Shown: positions 6,951-13,436 of the stretch, piece after piece
Layout: each line of letters opens with the position of its first letter
How positions within the stretch are numbered: position 1 is the first letter of the stretch
NCBI GenBank assembly: GCA_019694835.1
Contig: JAIBBE010000045.1
Location: 1 to 16,500, forward strand
Length of the DNA stretch: 16,500 nt
Direction of reading: 5' to 3'
Origin: Fimbriimonadaceae bacterium
GTDB lineage: Bacteria; Armatimonadota; Fimbriimonadia; Fimbriimonadales; Fimbriimonadaceae
Made by a program: the position numbers and the translations under genes
Notes under the pieces: generated by a model
Database searches by the model: none
Told to the model about the DNA's origin: nothing
What the model saw: the letters and a program-made list of their open reading frames with translations, nothing else

Positions 6951-8153
6951 ATGGCTGGCGTGCTTCCGACGGTCCAAAACCGCATCGGCACCATCGACGT
7001 GCTCCGCGGCTTCGCGGTGCTCGGAATTCTGCTCGCCAACATCCCCTACTTCGCGAACGGCTTCTACCAGGCCCTAGTTCCCCACGAAGAATCAGTCCCC
7101 GACACCTGGGTTCACGCCCTGACCGACTTTCTCGTCACGGGCAAATTCCGGAGCACCCTGGCGATTCTCTTCGGGATCGGCGTGTATTTGCAGTACCGCA
7201 AGCGCTCTGCGTTGGAAGATGGCTGGCCCGGCGGCTACATGAAGCGGTGCCTGTTCCTCGGTTTGATCGGCTTGGCCCACGGCTTCCTCATCTGGTTCGG
7301 CGATATTCTCTTCCTCTATTCGATCGTGGCATTCGCGGCGTGCTTCTTCGTCCAGGCCTCGGATCGAGCGCTTCGCATGATTGCCTGGGTGCTCTTCGGC
7401 GTTTCCGTGTTCCTTTCGACGCTCGTCGGAGCCTTGGCCTTCGTTCCGAATATCAATCAGGATTTGGCCAAGGAGTATGCGGATCCTTACCGCTTGGAGA
7501 TGCTCACGCGGACTTCGGGGAGTTTTGCCGAGAACTGGGTGCTCAATGCGAAGCTCTACGCCCAGATGGTGCCTCAGCTCCTGCTCATCATCCCGGGCAT
7601 CCTGCCACTCTTCCTGCTCGGGATCCTCCTCGCCCGGCACGGCGTGCTTCAGACTCCCCAGGGCGATCCCGCGATTCGCCGGCGCCTCCTTGGGGTCGGT
7701 CTTGCTGTCGGGCTTCCACTCAATGCCATCGGCCTGCTGCGCTTGGCGGGCGTTGATGGGGCGCTGTTCAGCTTCTTCTTCGAGGGAGCGGCTGGGCCGA
7801 TTCTTGCCTGCGGCTACCTCATGCTCGTCGTCCGCTGGGCGGAATCGGGAAGAGGGAGGCTAGTGCAGTCAGCGCTCGCCCTGGTAGGTCGGACGGCCCT
7901 GTCCTGCTACTTGCTCCAGTCGATCACCTGCACGATCGTGTTCGCGCCTTGGGGGTTGGGGCTGGCGGGGCGATTGGGGCGTGCCGAGTGCCTTGGGGTC
8001 GTGGTCGCCGTCTGGGCCGTGGACATTGTGTTTGCGATGCTCTGGCTCCGCCGCTACGACATCGGTCCGGCAGAGTGGCTGCTTCGGTCGCTGACGGAAG
8101 GCAAGCGCCTTCCGCTCAAGTACGCGAAGCGTTCGGTCGGGTTCGAGATCTGA
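6951..8153 (+). CDS. DUF418 family multi-pass membrane protein (YeiB-like)
   Basis: A 400-residue integral membrane protein. The start at 6951 is preferred because RIGTIDVLRGFAVLGILLAN, the usual N-terminal signature of the family, begins 10 residues later; the longer in-frame extension would overlap the phosphorylase. About eight or more hydrophobic segments are spread along the chain. The C-terminal DUF418 domain is recognisable by G-R-T-A-L-S-C-Y-L-L-Q and by the closing W-L-R-R-Y-D-x-G-P-A-E-W-L-L-R-S-L-T. The family is widespread and is thought to act in transport or acyl-transfer at the membrane, but the reaction is not established. It ends in a repeat-filled gap facing the DUF1501 gene. 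Confidence 0.85.
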   Translation: MAGVLPTVQNRIGTIDVLRGFAVLGILLANIPYFANGFYQALVPHEESVPDTWVHALTDFLVTGKFRSTLAILFGIGVYLQYRKRSALEDGWPGGYMKRCLFLGLIGLAHGFLIWFGDILFLYSIVAFAACFFVQASDRALRMIAWVLFGVSVFLSTLVGALAFVPNINQDLAKEYADPYRLEMLTRTSGSFAENWVLNAKLYAQMVPQLLLIIPGILPLFLLGILLARHGVLQTPQGDPAIRRRLLGVGLAVGLPLNAIGLLRLAGVDGALFSFFFEGAAGPILACGYLMLVVRWAESGRGRLVQSALALVGRTALSCYLLQSITCTIVFAPWGLGLAGRLGRAECLGVVVAVWAVDIVFAMLWLRRYDIGPAEWLLRSLTEGKRLPLKYAKRSVGFEI

Positions 8154-8221
8154 CCGGATTCTCAGCAGCACGGTCCGGAGATGGGGCACCCCTGTCTGCG
8201 GGGAATCCACACCTTGGAAGT

Positions 8222-8383
8222 CCGCGCCCCCTCCCTGTCCCTCCCCCGTGCCGGGAGAGGGGACCCGATTGTTATCGATCAACGGGTCCGAACATCCTTG
8301 ACGATGAACGTGATTGGTACCGGCTTACCATGTGGCAGAGGTCCCCTCTCCCGGCACGGGGGAGGGACAGGGAGGGGGCGCGG
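8222..8383. repeat. Perfect 44-bp inverted repeat with 74-bp spacer
   Basis: The left arm 8222-8265 and right arm 8340-8383 are exact reverse complements over all 44 bases. Each arm is itself an imperfect small palindrome (ctccc...gggag and ccctc...gaggg around gtgcc). The structure therefore looks like two REP-type units in head-to-head orientation. The spacer 8266-8339 is ordinary sequence with no gene. As RNA it would make a very stable hairpin able to block transcription from either side. Confidence 0.9.
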
Positions 8384-8404
8384 GACGAGCAAAGACGCCT
8401 CGCT

Positions 8405-8455
8405 CGGACCTCACCCCCCAACCCCCTCTCCACCGGAGTTGAGAGGGGGAGTCCG
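8405..8455. repeat. GC-rich hairpin beside the DUF1501 stop
   Basis: ccccctctc (8422-8430) pairs with gagaggggg (8441-8449) across the 10-nt loop caccggagtt. An outer cggac/gtccg pair (8405-8409 with 8451-8455) extends it. The structure ends 4 bp before the DUF1501 stop codon. It has no T run, so intrinsic termination is uncertain; the sequence style resembles dispersed repeats seen in many GC-rich genomes. Confidence 0.6.
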
Positions 8456-8458
8456 GAT

Positions 8459-9691
8459 CTAGAGCACGTCGAGCATGCCGTACTTCTGACCCAGAACCGC
8501 CGCCGAGTCGCCGCCCATCCAATTCTCCAGCGTCGTTGCATAGACCTGGCGGAAGTCGATGGCGAACTTGATGTCGCCGTCTTGGAGGTCGTTCAGGTCC
8601 GGAACCGGTCCATACAGCCCGCCTTTCACATTGCCGCCGATGAGCATCATCGGGGCGGCGGCGCCGTGATCGGTTCCGCCGGAGGCGTTCTCGTAGGTTC
8701 GTCGGCCGAATTCGCTGAAGACGAGCGTCGTAACCTTCTTGTCCTTGTTCATCGCCTCGAGTTCGCGTTGGAAGGCGAGCATCGCGTCGCTGAAGCCCTT
8801 CAAGAGATTCTTATGGCTGTCAGCTTGGCGGGCGTGGGTATCGAAGCCGCCGACGCTGAAATAGATGACACGGGTCTGAGGGGAGGTCGCGACGAGTTGG
8901 GCGATCTGTTTGAAACCTTGCCCGAAGCGGTCGGTGCCGTAGGTCTGCTTGGGCGTGAATCCGCTGAGCTTGTCGCGCAGGGTCGCCATAGCATCGAGCG
9001 CGGTTTTGTTCGCCATCTGGACGACGCGCGTATCGCTGTCGGCTCCCATCTCCATCCCTTGAATCTGGCGCAGCATTCGCTCCGAGTCCGGATCGCCGAC
9101 CATTGACTGGATGTCGGTGAGACTGGCGAAGCACGGGATGCTCGCCTTGTCGGCATTAAGGGCGCGGGGCTTTTCGGTCGAGAGGCCGATAGCGACCACC
9201 GGGTTCAGGGGGTGGGAGGCCATTTCGCCGTCGAAGTGGCGCCCGATCCAGCCATACTTTAGACTGCCGTCCGGACTGGCCGACTGCCAGATCTCCATGC
9301 TCTTGAAGTGCGACCGGTTGGGTTTGGGATAGCCGACGCCTTGAATGACCGCGACCTTCTTTTCTTTGTAAAGCGAGTGCACACCGGTCATCGACGGATG
9401 CAATCCGATCTGCTCATTGATCTTGAGCACCTCGGCTTCTGGAATGCCAAGACCCGGTCGAAGCTCATAATAGCGCTTGTTCGCGTAGGGTACGACGGTG
9501 TTCAGGCCATCGTTGCCGCCGCTGAACTGACAGACGACGAGGATATTGTCGGGGTCGACCTTGCCGCCCTTCGCCTGACGCAGAATATCAGCCTTGGCGA
9601 TCGCAGCGAGCCATGGAGGAGCCACGAGTCCAAGGGCGATCACGCCACCTTGCTTAAGGACATCACGTCGGGAAAAATTGAAATCGCTCAT
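8459..9691 (-). CDS. DUF1501 family protein, Tat-exported
   Basis: A 410-residue protein of the DUF1501 family, which is related in fold to alkaline phosphatase and sulfatase enzymes. The N-terminus carries a twin-arginine signal, S-R-R-D-V-L-K at residues 7-13, followed by a hydrophobic stretch and an A-x-A-like site, so it should be exported folded. The family signatures CQFSGGNDGLNTVVP and F-S-E-F-G-R-R-T-Y-E-N with the following G-G-T-D-H-G are present. The start at 9691 has a Shine-Dalgarno AGGTGAG. DUF1501 genes are commonly paired with a DUF1800 gene, and the two may work together; here the upstream neighbour is a divergent small gene and the downstream one a convergent DUF418 gene, so it is an orphan. 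The enzymatic activity is unknown. Confidence 0.9.
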   Translation of the reverse strand: MSDFNFSRRDVLKQGGVIALGLVAPPWLAAIAKADILRQAKGGKVDPDNILVVCQFSGGNDGLNTVVPYANKRYYELRPGLGIPEAEVLKINEQIGLHPSMTGVHSLYKEKKVAVIQGVGYPKPNRSHFKSMEIWQSASPDGSLKYGWIGRHFDGEMASHPLNPVVAIGLSTEKPRALNADKASIPCFASLTDIQSMVGDPDSERMLRQIQGMEMGADSDTRVVQMANKTALDAMATLRDKLSGFTPKQTYGTDRFGQGFKQIAQLVATSPQTRVIYFSVGGFDTHARQADSHKNLLKGFSDAMLAFQRELEAMNKDKKVTTLVFSEFGRRTYENASGGTDHGAAAPMMLIGGNVKGGLYGPVPDLNDLQDGDIKFAIDFRQVYATTLENWMGGDSAAVLGQKYGMLDVL

Positions 9692-9694
9692 CGT

Positions 9695-9701
9695 CTCACC
9701 T
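9695..9701 (-). promoter_or_regulatory. Ribosome binding site of the DUF1501 gene
   Basis: AGGTGAG is read on the minus strand directly upstream of the ATG at 9691, with 3 nt between them (7 nt from the AGG core). It supports that start, from which the twin-arginine signal begins at the right distance. Confidence 0.65.
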
Positions 9702-9765
9702 GGTGCTTCGCGGCAACCTGATTATTGGTCGATTAGACGTAGCTTATCACGGTTCGTTCACCGTT

Positions 9766-9773
9766 GGTAGAAT
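9766..9773 (+). promoter_or_regulatory. Extended -10 (GGTAGAAT) for a leaderless start
   Basis: GGTAGAAT ends 6 nt before the GTG at 9780. No Shine-Dalgarno sequence fits in the gap. A transcription start about 6-7 nt after the -10 would coincide with the start codon. TTATCA at 9744-9749 is a poor -35 candidate. Confidence 0.55.
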
Positions 9774-9779
9774 TCAGGC

Positions 9780-10223
9780 GTGAAAACGCGCCAAAAGCGG
9801 GCTTCCTCGCAATGGACCTCTTTGGTCTTGGCCGTCGTCACCCTCGGCACCTTTGCCGCCCTTCGCGAGGGACCCGCCGGTGTCGTCGAGCGGTTCCACC
9901 AAGCTTTGTCTAAGCCACAGATTCGACGCAGCGACGTGCAGGACTGCGTTCTCCAACCCCTGAATGACCCGAACGTCGCCCGGCTGATCGAGGGCGTGAT
10001 CCCGAGGTTGCGGTCGCATGTTCCGTATCGGGTCGTCCAGACCACGAGCATCCAGAACTTCTACCTCGTTGATGTTACGTACGAAGCCCGGCCGGGCTTT
10101 GCCGCGCGAGGCATCTCGTGGGTCGTGGTCCCCACCAGCGAAGGGCCACGGATCGACGCGCTCTCGACCCTGGCTGTGTTGATGCGTCCGATCCAGCCCG
10201 CAGATTCGAACTTCGTTCGGTAA
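9780..10223 (+). CDS. Hypothetical membrane-anchored small protein
   Basis: A 147-residue protein starting at GTG 9780. A basic N-terminus (KTRQKRASSQW) is followed by one hydrophobic segment (TSLVLAVVTLGTFAAL), which could be a signal anchor. The remaining 110 residues look soluble and extracytoplasmic, with a helix-rich first half (VVERFHQALSKPQIRRSDVQ) and a beta-rich second half. This resembles small SnoaL/NTF2-like or DUF4878-type folds in outline only; I do not recognise the family. It diverges from the DUF1501 gene and ends 1 bp from the stop of the convergent DUF3298 gene, so no room is left for a separate terminator. Confidence 0.7.
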   Translation: MKTRQKRASSQWTSLVLAVVTLGTFAALREGPAGVVERFHQALSKPQIRRSDVQDCVLQPLNDPNVARLIEGVIPRLRSHVPYRVVQTTSIQNFYLVDVTYEARPGFAARGISWVVVPTSEGPRIDALSTLAVLMRPIQPADSNFVR

Positions 10224-10224
10224 C

Positions 10225-10905
10225 CTACTTGCCTTTCAGCTTGAACGGAGCCTGGATTTCCTTGTAAGCCAGCGGCACTTTGAAGGTCCCTTCCGAATAA
10301 GGACCGGCGATGTAGGGCTCAAGCAGAAAAAGCAGGCCGGTCTTAGTCAGCGTGAACGGCAGTTGCTCCGCCGCGACCTTGCTGGAGCCGTCGTGGATGA
10401 AGAGCGCGTTGGGGTTGGCGAGGAGCTTTTGGGTCAAAAGCTGCGTGAGGTCATCGGAGGCCGACTTGGCGTTCACGAACAGGTCGCTCAGACCCGCGTT
10501 CTTCGGCTTGCCGCCGATCATCGTGTAGTTGAACGCGACGAATCCGGTCGCACCGTGTGCGCCCCCCATGAAGCTGTAAACGGTCCAGTAGCCGGTGATC
10601 CAGGTGGGGCTGACGAGGGTAAACGTGGGCTGAGCGTCCAGTTCGAGAGGGCCGGGCAGGTCCAGGCCGTCCTTGAACGTCTCGTTCACCTGCTTCTTGA
10701 AGGAAGCAAGAAAGGTCGCCGCATTGGCCTTGAATTGGCTGTTCGCGTAGTTCGCGAGAGCCGATCCGCCTGAGACCTTGGGCATGGTGATCGTGGTCCT
10801 CCACTTGTTCTTGACGCCGCCCTTTTGGACCGAGGTCGTGACTTTCTGGGCGTAGGCTGTCGACAGAGCCAGCACGGCGAACGAGCATAGGGCAACGCGC
10901 TTCAT
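10225..10905 (-). CDS. Secreted DUF3298/RsiV-like domain protein
   Basis: A 226-residue protein. The start at 10905 is chosen because it opens a signal peptide (MKRVALCSFAVLALSTAYAQ, cleavage probably after AYA); the longer in-frame extension runs antisense through gltX and is spurious. The C-terminal half shows the DUF3298 signature: G-G-A-H-G-A-T-G and F-N-Y, then L-S-D-L-F, and a closing P-Y-I-A-G-P-Y-S-E-G with the hydrophobic LAYKEI strand. The DUF4163/DUF3298 module occurs in RsiV anti-sigma factors (lysozyme binding) and in PdaC peptidoglycan deacetylases, where it is an accessory domain. Here there is no catalytic or membrane-anti-sigma domain, so it is a stand-alone periplasmic form of unknown role. 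It faces gltX across a 42-bp divergent promoter. Confidence 0.8.
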   Translation of the reverse strand: MKRVALCSFAVLALSTAYAQKVTTSVQKGGVKNKWRTTITMPKVSGGSALANYANSQFKANAATFLASFKKQVNETFKDGLDLPGPLELDAQPTFTLVSPTWITGYWTVYSFMGGAHGATGFVAFNYTMIGGKPKNAGLSDLFVNAKSASDDLTQLLTQKLLANPNALFIHDGSSKVAAEQLPFTLTKTGLLFLLEPYIAGPYSEGTFKVPLAYKEIQAPFKLKGK

Positions 10906-10911
10906 GCGCGC

Positions 10912-10919
10912 ATCGTACC
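10912..10919 (-). promoter_or_regulatory. Extended -10 (GGTACGAT) of the DUF3298 gene
   Basis: Read on the minus strand, GGTACGAT ends 6 nt before the ATG at 10905. It mirrors the GGTACCCT that serves gltX on the other strand. No Shine-Dalgarno site is seen, so the mRNA is likely leaderless. Confidence 0.5.
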
Positions 10920-10936
10920 CGCTGGGCGGCGGGTAC
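10915..10936. promoter_or_regulatory. Dyad gtaccc-N10-gggtac in the gltX/DUF3298 divergent promoter
   Basis: gtaccc (10915-10920) and gggtac (10931-10936) are exact reverse complements separated by 10 nt, and each half contains the start of one of the two opposed -10 elements. The symmetry could be an operator, or simply two copies of the promoter motif facing away from each other. Confidence 0.4.
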
Positions 10937-10939
10937 CCT
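10932..10939 (+). promoter_or_regulatory. Extended -10 (GGTACCCT) of gltX
   Basis: GGTACCCT ends 8 nt before the ATG at 10948, again with no Shine-Dalgarno sequence in between. A start site about 7 nt downstream would give a leaderless or 1-2 nt leader message. Confidence 0.5.
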
Positions 10940-10947
10940 CGTGCCTC

Positions 10948-12477
10948 ATGTCCGTACGCATTCGCTATGCTCCCAGCCCGACCGGAAGCCCGCATGTTGG
11001 CAACATCCGCACGGCTCTGTTTGATCACCTTTTCGCGCGCCATTTCGGCGGTGTGAACGTGCTGCGCATCGAAGACACCGACCGCAATCGGTTCGTCCCC
11101 GGATGTGAAGAGGAGAACATCGAGGCGCTGACCTGGCTGGGGATCGAGTGGCAGGAGGGCCCGGACAAGGGCGGTCCTTTCGCGCCGTATCGCCAGAGCG
11201 AACGCAAGCAGGCGGGTATCTACGACCAGTGGGTTCAGGTGCTTCTGGAGAGCGGCAACGCCTATAAGGCCTTCGACACGCCGGAAGAGCTTGAGGAAAT
11301 GCGCGAGTACCAGCGCATCAACAAGCAGGACGAGGGCTACTTCGGGGGCATCTGGCGCGACGCGAGTCCGGCTAAGGTCGAAGAGGCGATTGCGGCGGGA
11401 AAGCCGTTCGTCATTCGGCAGAAAGTGCCTCGCGGCACGAAAATCGAGGTCACGGACGGCATTCGGGGGCGGATTGAATTCGACAGCGACACCGTCGACG
11501 ACCCGGTGCTGATCAAGGCGGATGGGATGCCGACCTATCACTTTGCGGCGATGGTCGACGATCACCTGATGGAGATCACCCACGTCATCCGGGGCGAGGA
11601 ATGGATCTCGAGCGCGCCCAAGCATCTCGCGCTTTTCAAGGCGTTTGGCTGGACTCCGCCGCAGTTCGTTCATGTGCCGGTCATCAAAGGGACTGATGGC
11701 AAGAAACTCAGTAAGCGCCACGGTGATACCGCGCTTTTGGACTTTCGTCCAGCCGGGTACTTGCCGGAAGCCTTAGCGAATTTCATCGCGCTCATCGGCT
11801 GGTCGCCGGGCGGCGACCGCGAGCTCATGAGCATGCAGGAAATGGCGGAGGCGTTCACGTTCGATGGCCTGCAGCCCTCGTCCGGCATCTTCGACAAAGA
11901 GAAGCTCAACTGGATGAACGGAAATTACGTTCGAAGCCTCGGCGGCGAGGAGTTGATTGCTCGGGTTCACTCCTTTGTTTCTGCTCCAGAAACGCCCGCT
12001 TATTGGTTCCGGGACGAGCATAAGGAGTCGGATGTTGCATCGAAGCTTGAAGTGCTTCGAGAGACGATTGAGCAAGATGCTTCTTATGCGCTTTCCGCCT
12101 TGCTCTTGGAGCAAGAACGGGTGACAACGCTTGCCGATATGGGACCGGCCTGTGAGTTCTTCATGGTTGAAGAGCCTGCAATGGATCCCAAGGCGGTCGA
12201 GAAATGGTTTGGCGAGGCCCATGTTCGTGATCTCTTCCAGGCGATTCTCGATGCCTGTGCCGAGCGAGAAACGATCGAACCCGAAGAGTGCGAGAAGCTC
12301 TTGCGCGATTGGGCTGCTGACAACGGATTCGAGAAACTCGGACCGGTCGTTCATCCTACGCGCGTTGCGCTGACCGGCAAGACGACCGGCCCCGGCCTCT
12401 TCGAACTCATGAGTGTGCTCGGTCCTGCCCGCATGACACGAAGGCTGAACCGGGCGATGGCAATGCTTACTTCTTAA
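10948..12477 (+). CDS. gltX: Glutamyl-tRNA synthetase
   Basis: A 509-residue class I aminoacyl-tRNA synthetase that charges tRNA-Glu in the cytoplasm. The N-terminal RIRYAPSPTGSPHVGNIRTA contains the HIGH-type motif as HVGN (residues 16-19), and KKLSKRHGD holds the KMSKS-type motif as KLSKR (253-257). RIEDTDRNR and the tRNA-acceptor region IRGEEWISSAPKHL also fit GluRS. The C-terminal all-helical anticodon-binding part ends with the usual G-P-x-x-F-E-L-M-S-V-L-G. Whether it is discriminating, or also charges tRNA-Gln, cannot be told from sequence by eye. The bases at about 11960-12130 are lower in GC (about 52%) than the first half of the gene. Its stop overlaps the convergent lipoprotein gene by 11 bp. 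Confidence 0.96.
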   Translation: MSVRIRYAPSPTGSPHVGNIRTALFDHLFARHFGGVNVLRIEDTDRNRFVPGCEEENIEALTWLGIEWQEGPDKGGPFAPYRQSERKQAGIYDQWVQVLLESGNAYKAFDTPEELEEMREYQRINKQDEGYFGGIWRDASPAKVEEAIAAGKPFVIRQKVPRGTKIEVTDGIRGRIEFDSDTVDDPVLIKADGMPTYHFAAMVDDHLMEITHVIRGEEWISSAPKHLALFKAFGWTPPQFVHVPVIKGTDGKKLSKRHGDTALLDFRPAGYLPEALANFIALIGWSPGGDRELMSMQEMAEAFTFDGLQPSSGIFDKEKLNWMNGNYVRSLGGEELIARVHSFVSAPETPAYWFRDEHKESDVASKLEVLRETIEQDASYALSALLLEQERVTTLADMGPACEFFMVEEPAMDPKAVEKWFGEAHVRDLFQAILDACAERETIEPEECEKLLRDWAADNGFEKLGPVVHPTRVALTGKTTGPGLFELMSVLGPARMTRRLNRAMAMLTS

Positions 12478-13333
12478 CGAGTTTGATTTCGTACAGCTTC
12501 GGCCAGAGCTTTCCAGTCACGAAAAGGCGATCCGCCTTCTCGTCGTAGGCGATACCGTTGAGAACGTCGACTTGGTGTCCCGGCTTCATGTCTTCGGGCT
12601 TGAGCAAACCGGTTAGATCGATCCAACCCACCACTTTGCCGGTCTTGGGATCGATCCGCGCAATCGTGTTGGTGCCCCAAATATTGGCGTAGATTTCGCC
12701 CTTGATGTACTCTAATTCATTGAGCAATGAGATTTCGCCGTTGTCGTCTTTCACCGTGACCTTCCCGATCTCCTTGAACGTCTCCGGATCGCGGAAGTAA
12801 AGAGTCGCGGTGCCATCGCTCATGATCAGCTTTGTTCCGTCGTGGGTAATTCCCCAGCCTTCGGTGGAATAAGTGAACGACTTTAGCCTCTTGAATGTCT
12901 CCAGGTCATACTCAAATGCCTGATTGGTCTGCCACGTGATCTGGTAGATCTTGTCCTTGAATAGGGTGATGCCTTCGCCAAAGTACTTGCTGTCGATGTC
13001 GATCTTTTGCAATACTTTTCCGGTCGAGATCTCGACCTTCCTTAAAGATGACCGACCTTCGAGCCCAGTCCCCTCTAAGAAATAGCCGTCGTGAAACACG
13101 AGTCCCTGCGTAAAGGCCATCGGATCGTGCGGGAAAGTCTTCACGACCTGGTAACCGTAGACGGGAATCTGGTCCACTTCGTCTTGCTTGCCGGGATCGT
13201 TGCTGACCATTTTGGTGGGTGTCGCGTCGTTAACCAAGGGCGCCTCTGGATCCGACTTGGGTGAGCACCCGAGACCGAGCGTGGTCAGCGCCGTCGCGAT
13301 CAGCAGCACACACAGGCGAGAAGTGGATTTCAT
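12467..13333 (-). CDS. Glutamine cyclotransferase family lipoprotein
   Basis: A 288-residue protein of the glutaminyl-peptide cyclotransferase family (PF05096 type), a five-bladed beta-propeller that in plants converts N-terminal glutamine to pyroglutamate with release of ammonia. Family signatures are FPHDPMAFTQGL, F-x-x-G-x-F-L-E-G-T-G, F-G-E-G-I-T, T-E-G-W-G-I-T-H-D-G and the C-terminal L-N-G-I-A-Y-D. The start at 13333 is chosen because it gives a lipoprotein signal peptide with lipobox L-G-L-G-C (Cys at residue 23) and a -10-like TAAACT 7 nt upstream; an alternative ATG lies two codons earlier. After lipidation it should sit in the periplasm or on the outer membrane. The bacterial substrate is not known. 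It diverges from the LptA/LptD-like gene. Confidence 0.88.
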   Translation of the reverse strand: MKSTSRLCVLLIATALTTLGLGCSPKSDPEAPLVNDATPTKMVSNDPGKQDEVDQIPVYGYQVVKTFPHDPMAFTQGLVFHDGYFLEGTGLEGRSSLRKVEISTGKVLQKIDIDSKYFGEGITLFKDKIYQITWQTNQAFEYDLETFKRLKSFTYSTEGWGITHDGTKLIMSDGTATLYFRDPETFKEIGKVTVKDDNGEISLLNELEYIKGEIYANIWGTNTIARIDPKTGKVVGWIDLTGLLKPEDMKPGHQVDVLNGIAYDEKADRLFVTGKLWPKLYEIKLVKK

Positions 13334-13340
13334 GATCATC

Positions 13341-13346
13341 AGTTTA
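13341..13346 (-). promoter_or_regulatory. -10-like TAAACT for the cyclotransferase lipoprotein
   Basis: Read on the minus strand, TAAACT is preceded by GGC and ends 7 nt before the ATG at 13333. It lies 1 nt before the alternative ATG at 13339, which would then be upstream of the transcription start. This favours the shorter form. No Shine-Dalgarno is seen. Confidence 0.4.
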
Positions 13347-13416
13347 GCCGCTCCAACGAGTTCTAGACGCCTCAAGCCAGACCCGAGTTACCGGCCCCGG
13401 AGTGAAGCCCCCCAGC

Positions 13417-13424
13417 GGTACACT
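13417..13424 (+). promoter_or_regulatory. Extended -10 (GGTACACT) of the LptA/LptD-like gene
   Basis: GGTACACT ends 12 nt before the ATG at 13437, giving a predicted leader of about 5 nt. No Shine-Dalgarno sequence precedes the ATG. It is the fourth GGTANNNT found next to a start codon in this window. Confidence 0.45.
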
Positions 13425-13436
13425 CGTCCGACTAGC

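Larger units (their letters stand above)
8154..8458. other. Gene-free convergent gap made almost entirely of repeats
   Basis: This 305-bp stretch lies between the stops of two convergent genes. The only open frames here are translations of repeat sequence (Pro, Arg and Gly-rich) and are not credible genes. It holds the 44-bp inverted repeat pair and a second hairpin of the accccctctc type. The first 65 bases also contain short gggg/cccc palindromic pieces. No promoter or RNA gene is evident. Confidence 0.7.

Noticed and set aside
7949..9106. Plus-strand 385-codon frame across the DUF418 end, the repeat gap and the DUF1501 gene
   Set aside because: It is antisense to DUF1501, overlaps the DUF418 gene in another frame, and reads the repeats as low-complexity peptide.
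10906..11721. N-terminal extension of the DUF3298 protein by about 270 codons
   Set aside because: It runs antisense through gltX, and a signal peptide with its own promoter begins at 10905.
13412..13421. Ten-base match (ccagcggtac) between the promoter at 13417 and the repeat arm at 15166-15175
   Set aside because: The match is short, the repeat copy lacks the final T of a -10, and no gene follows it; chance is sufficient.
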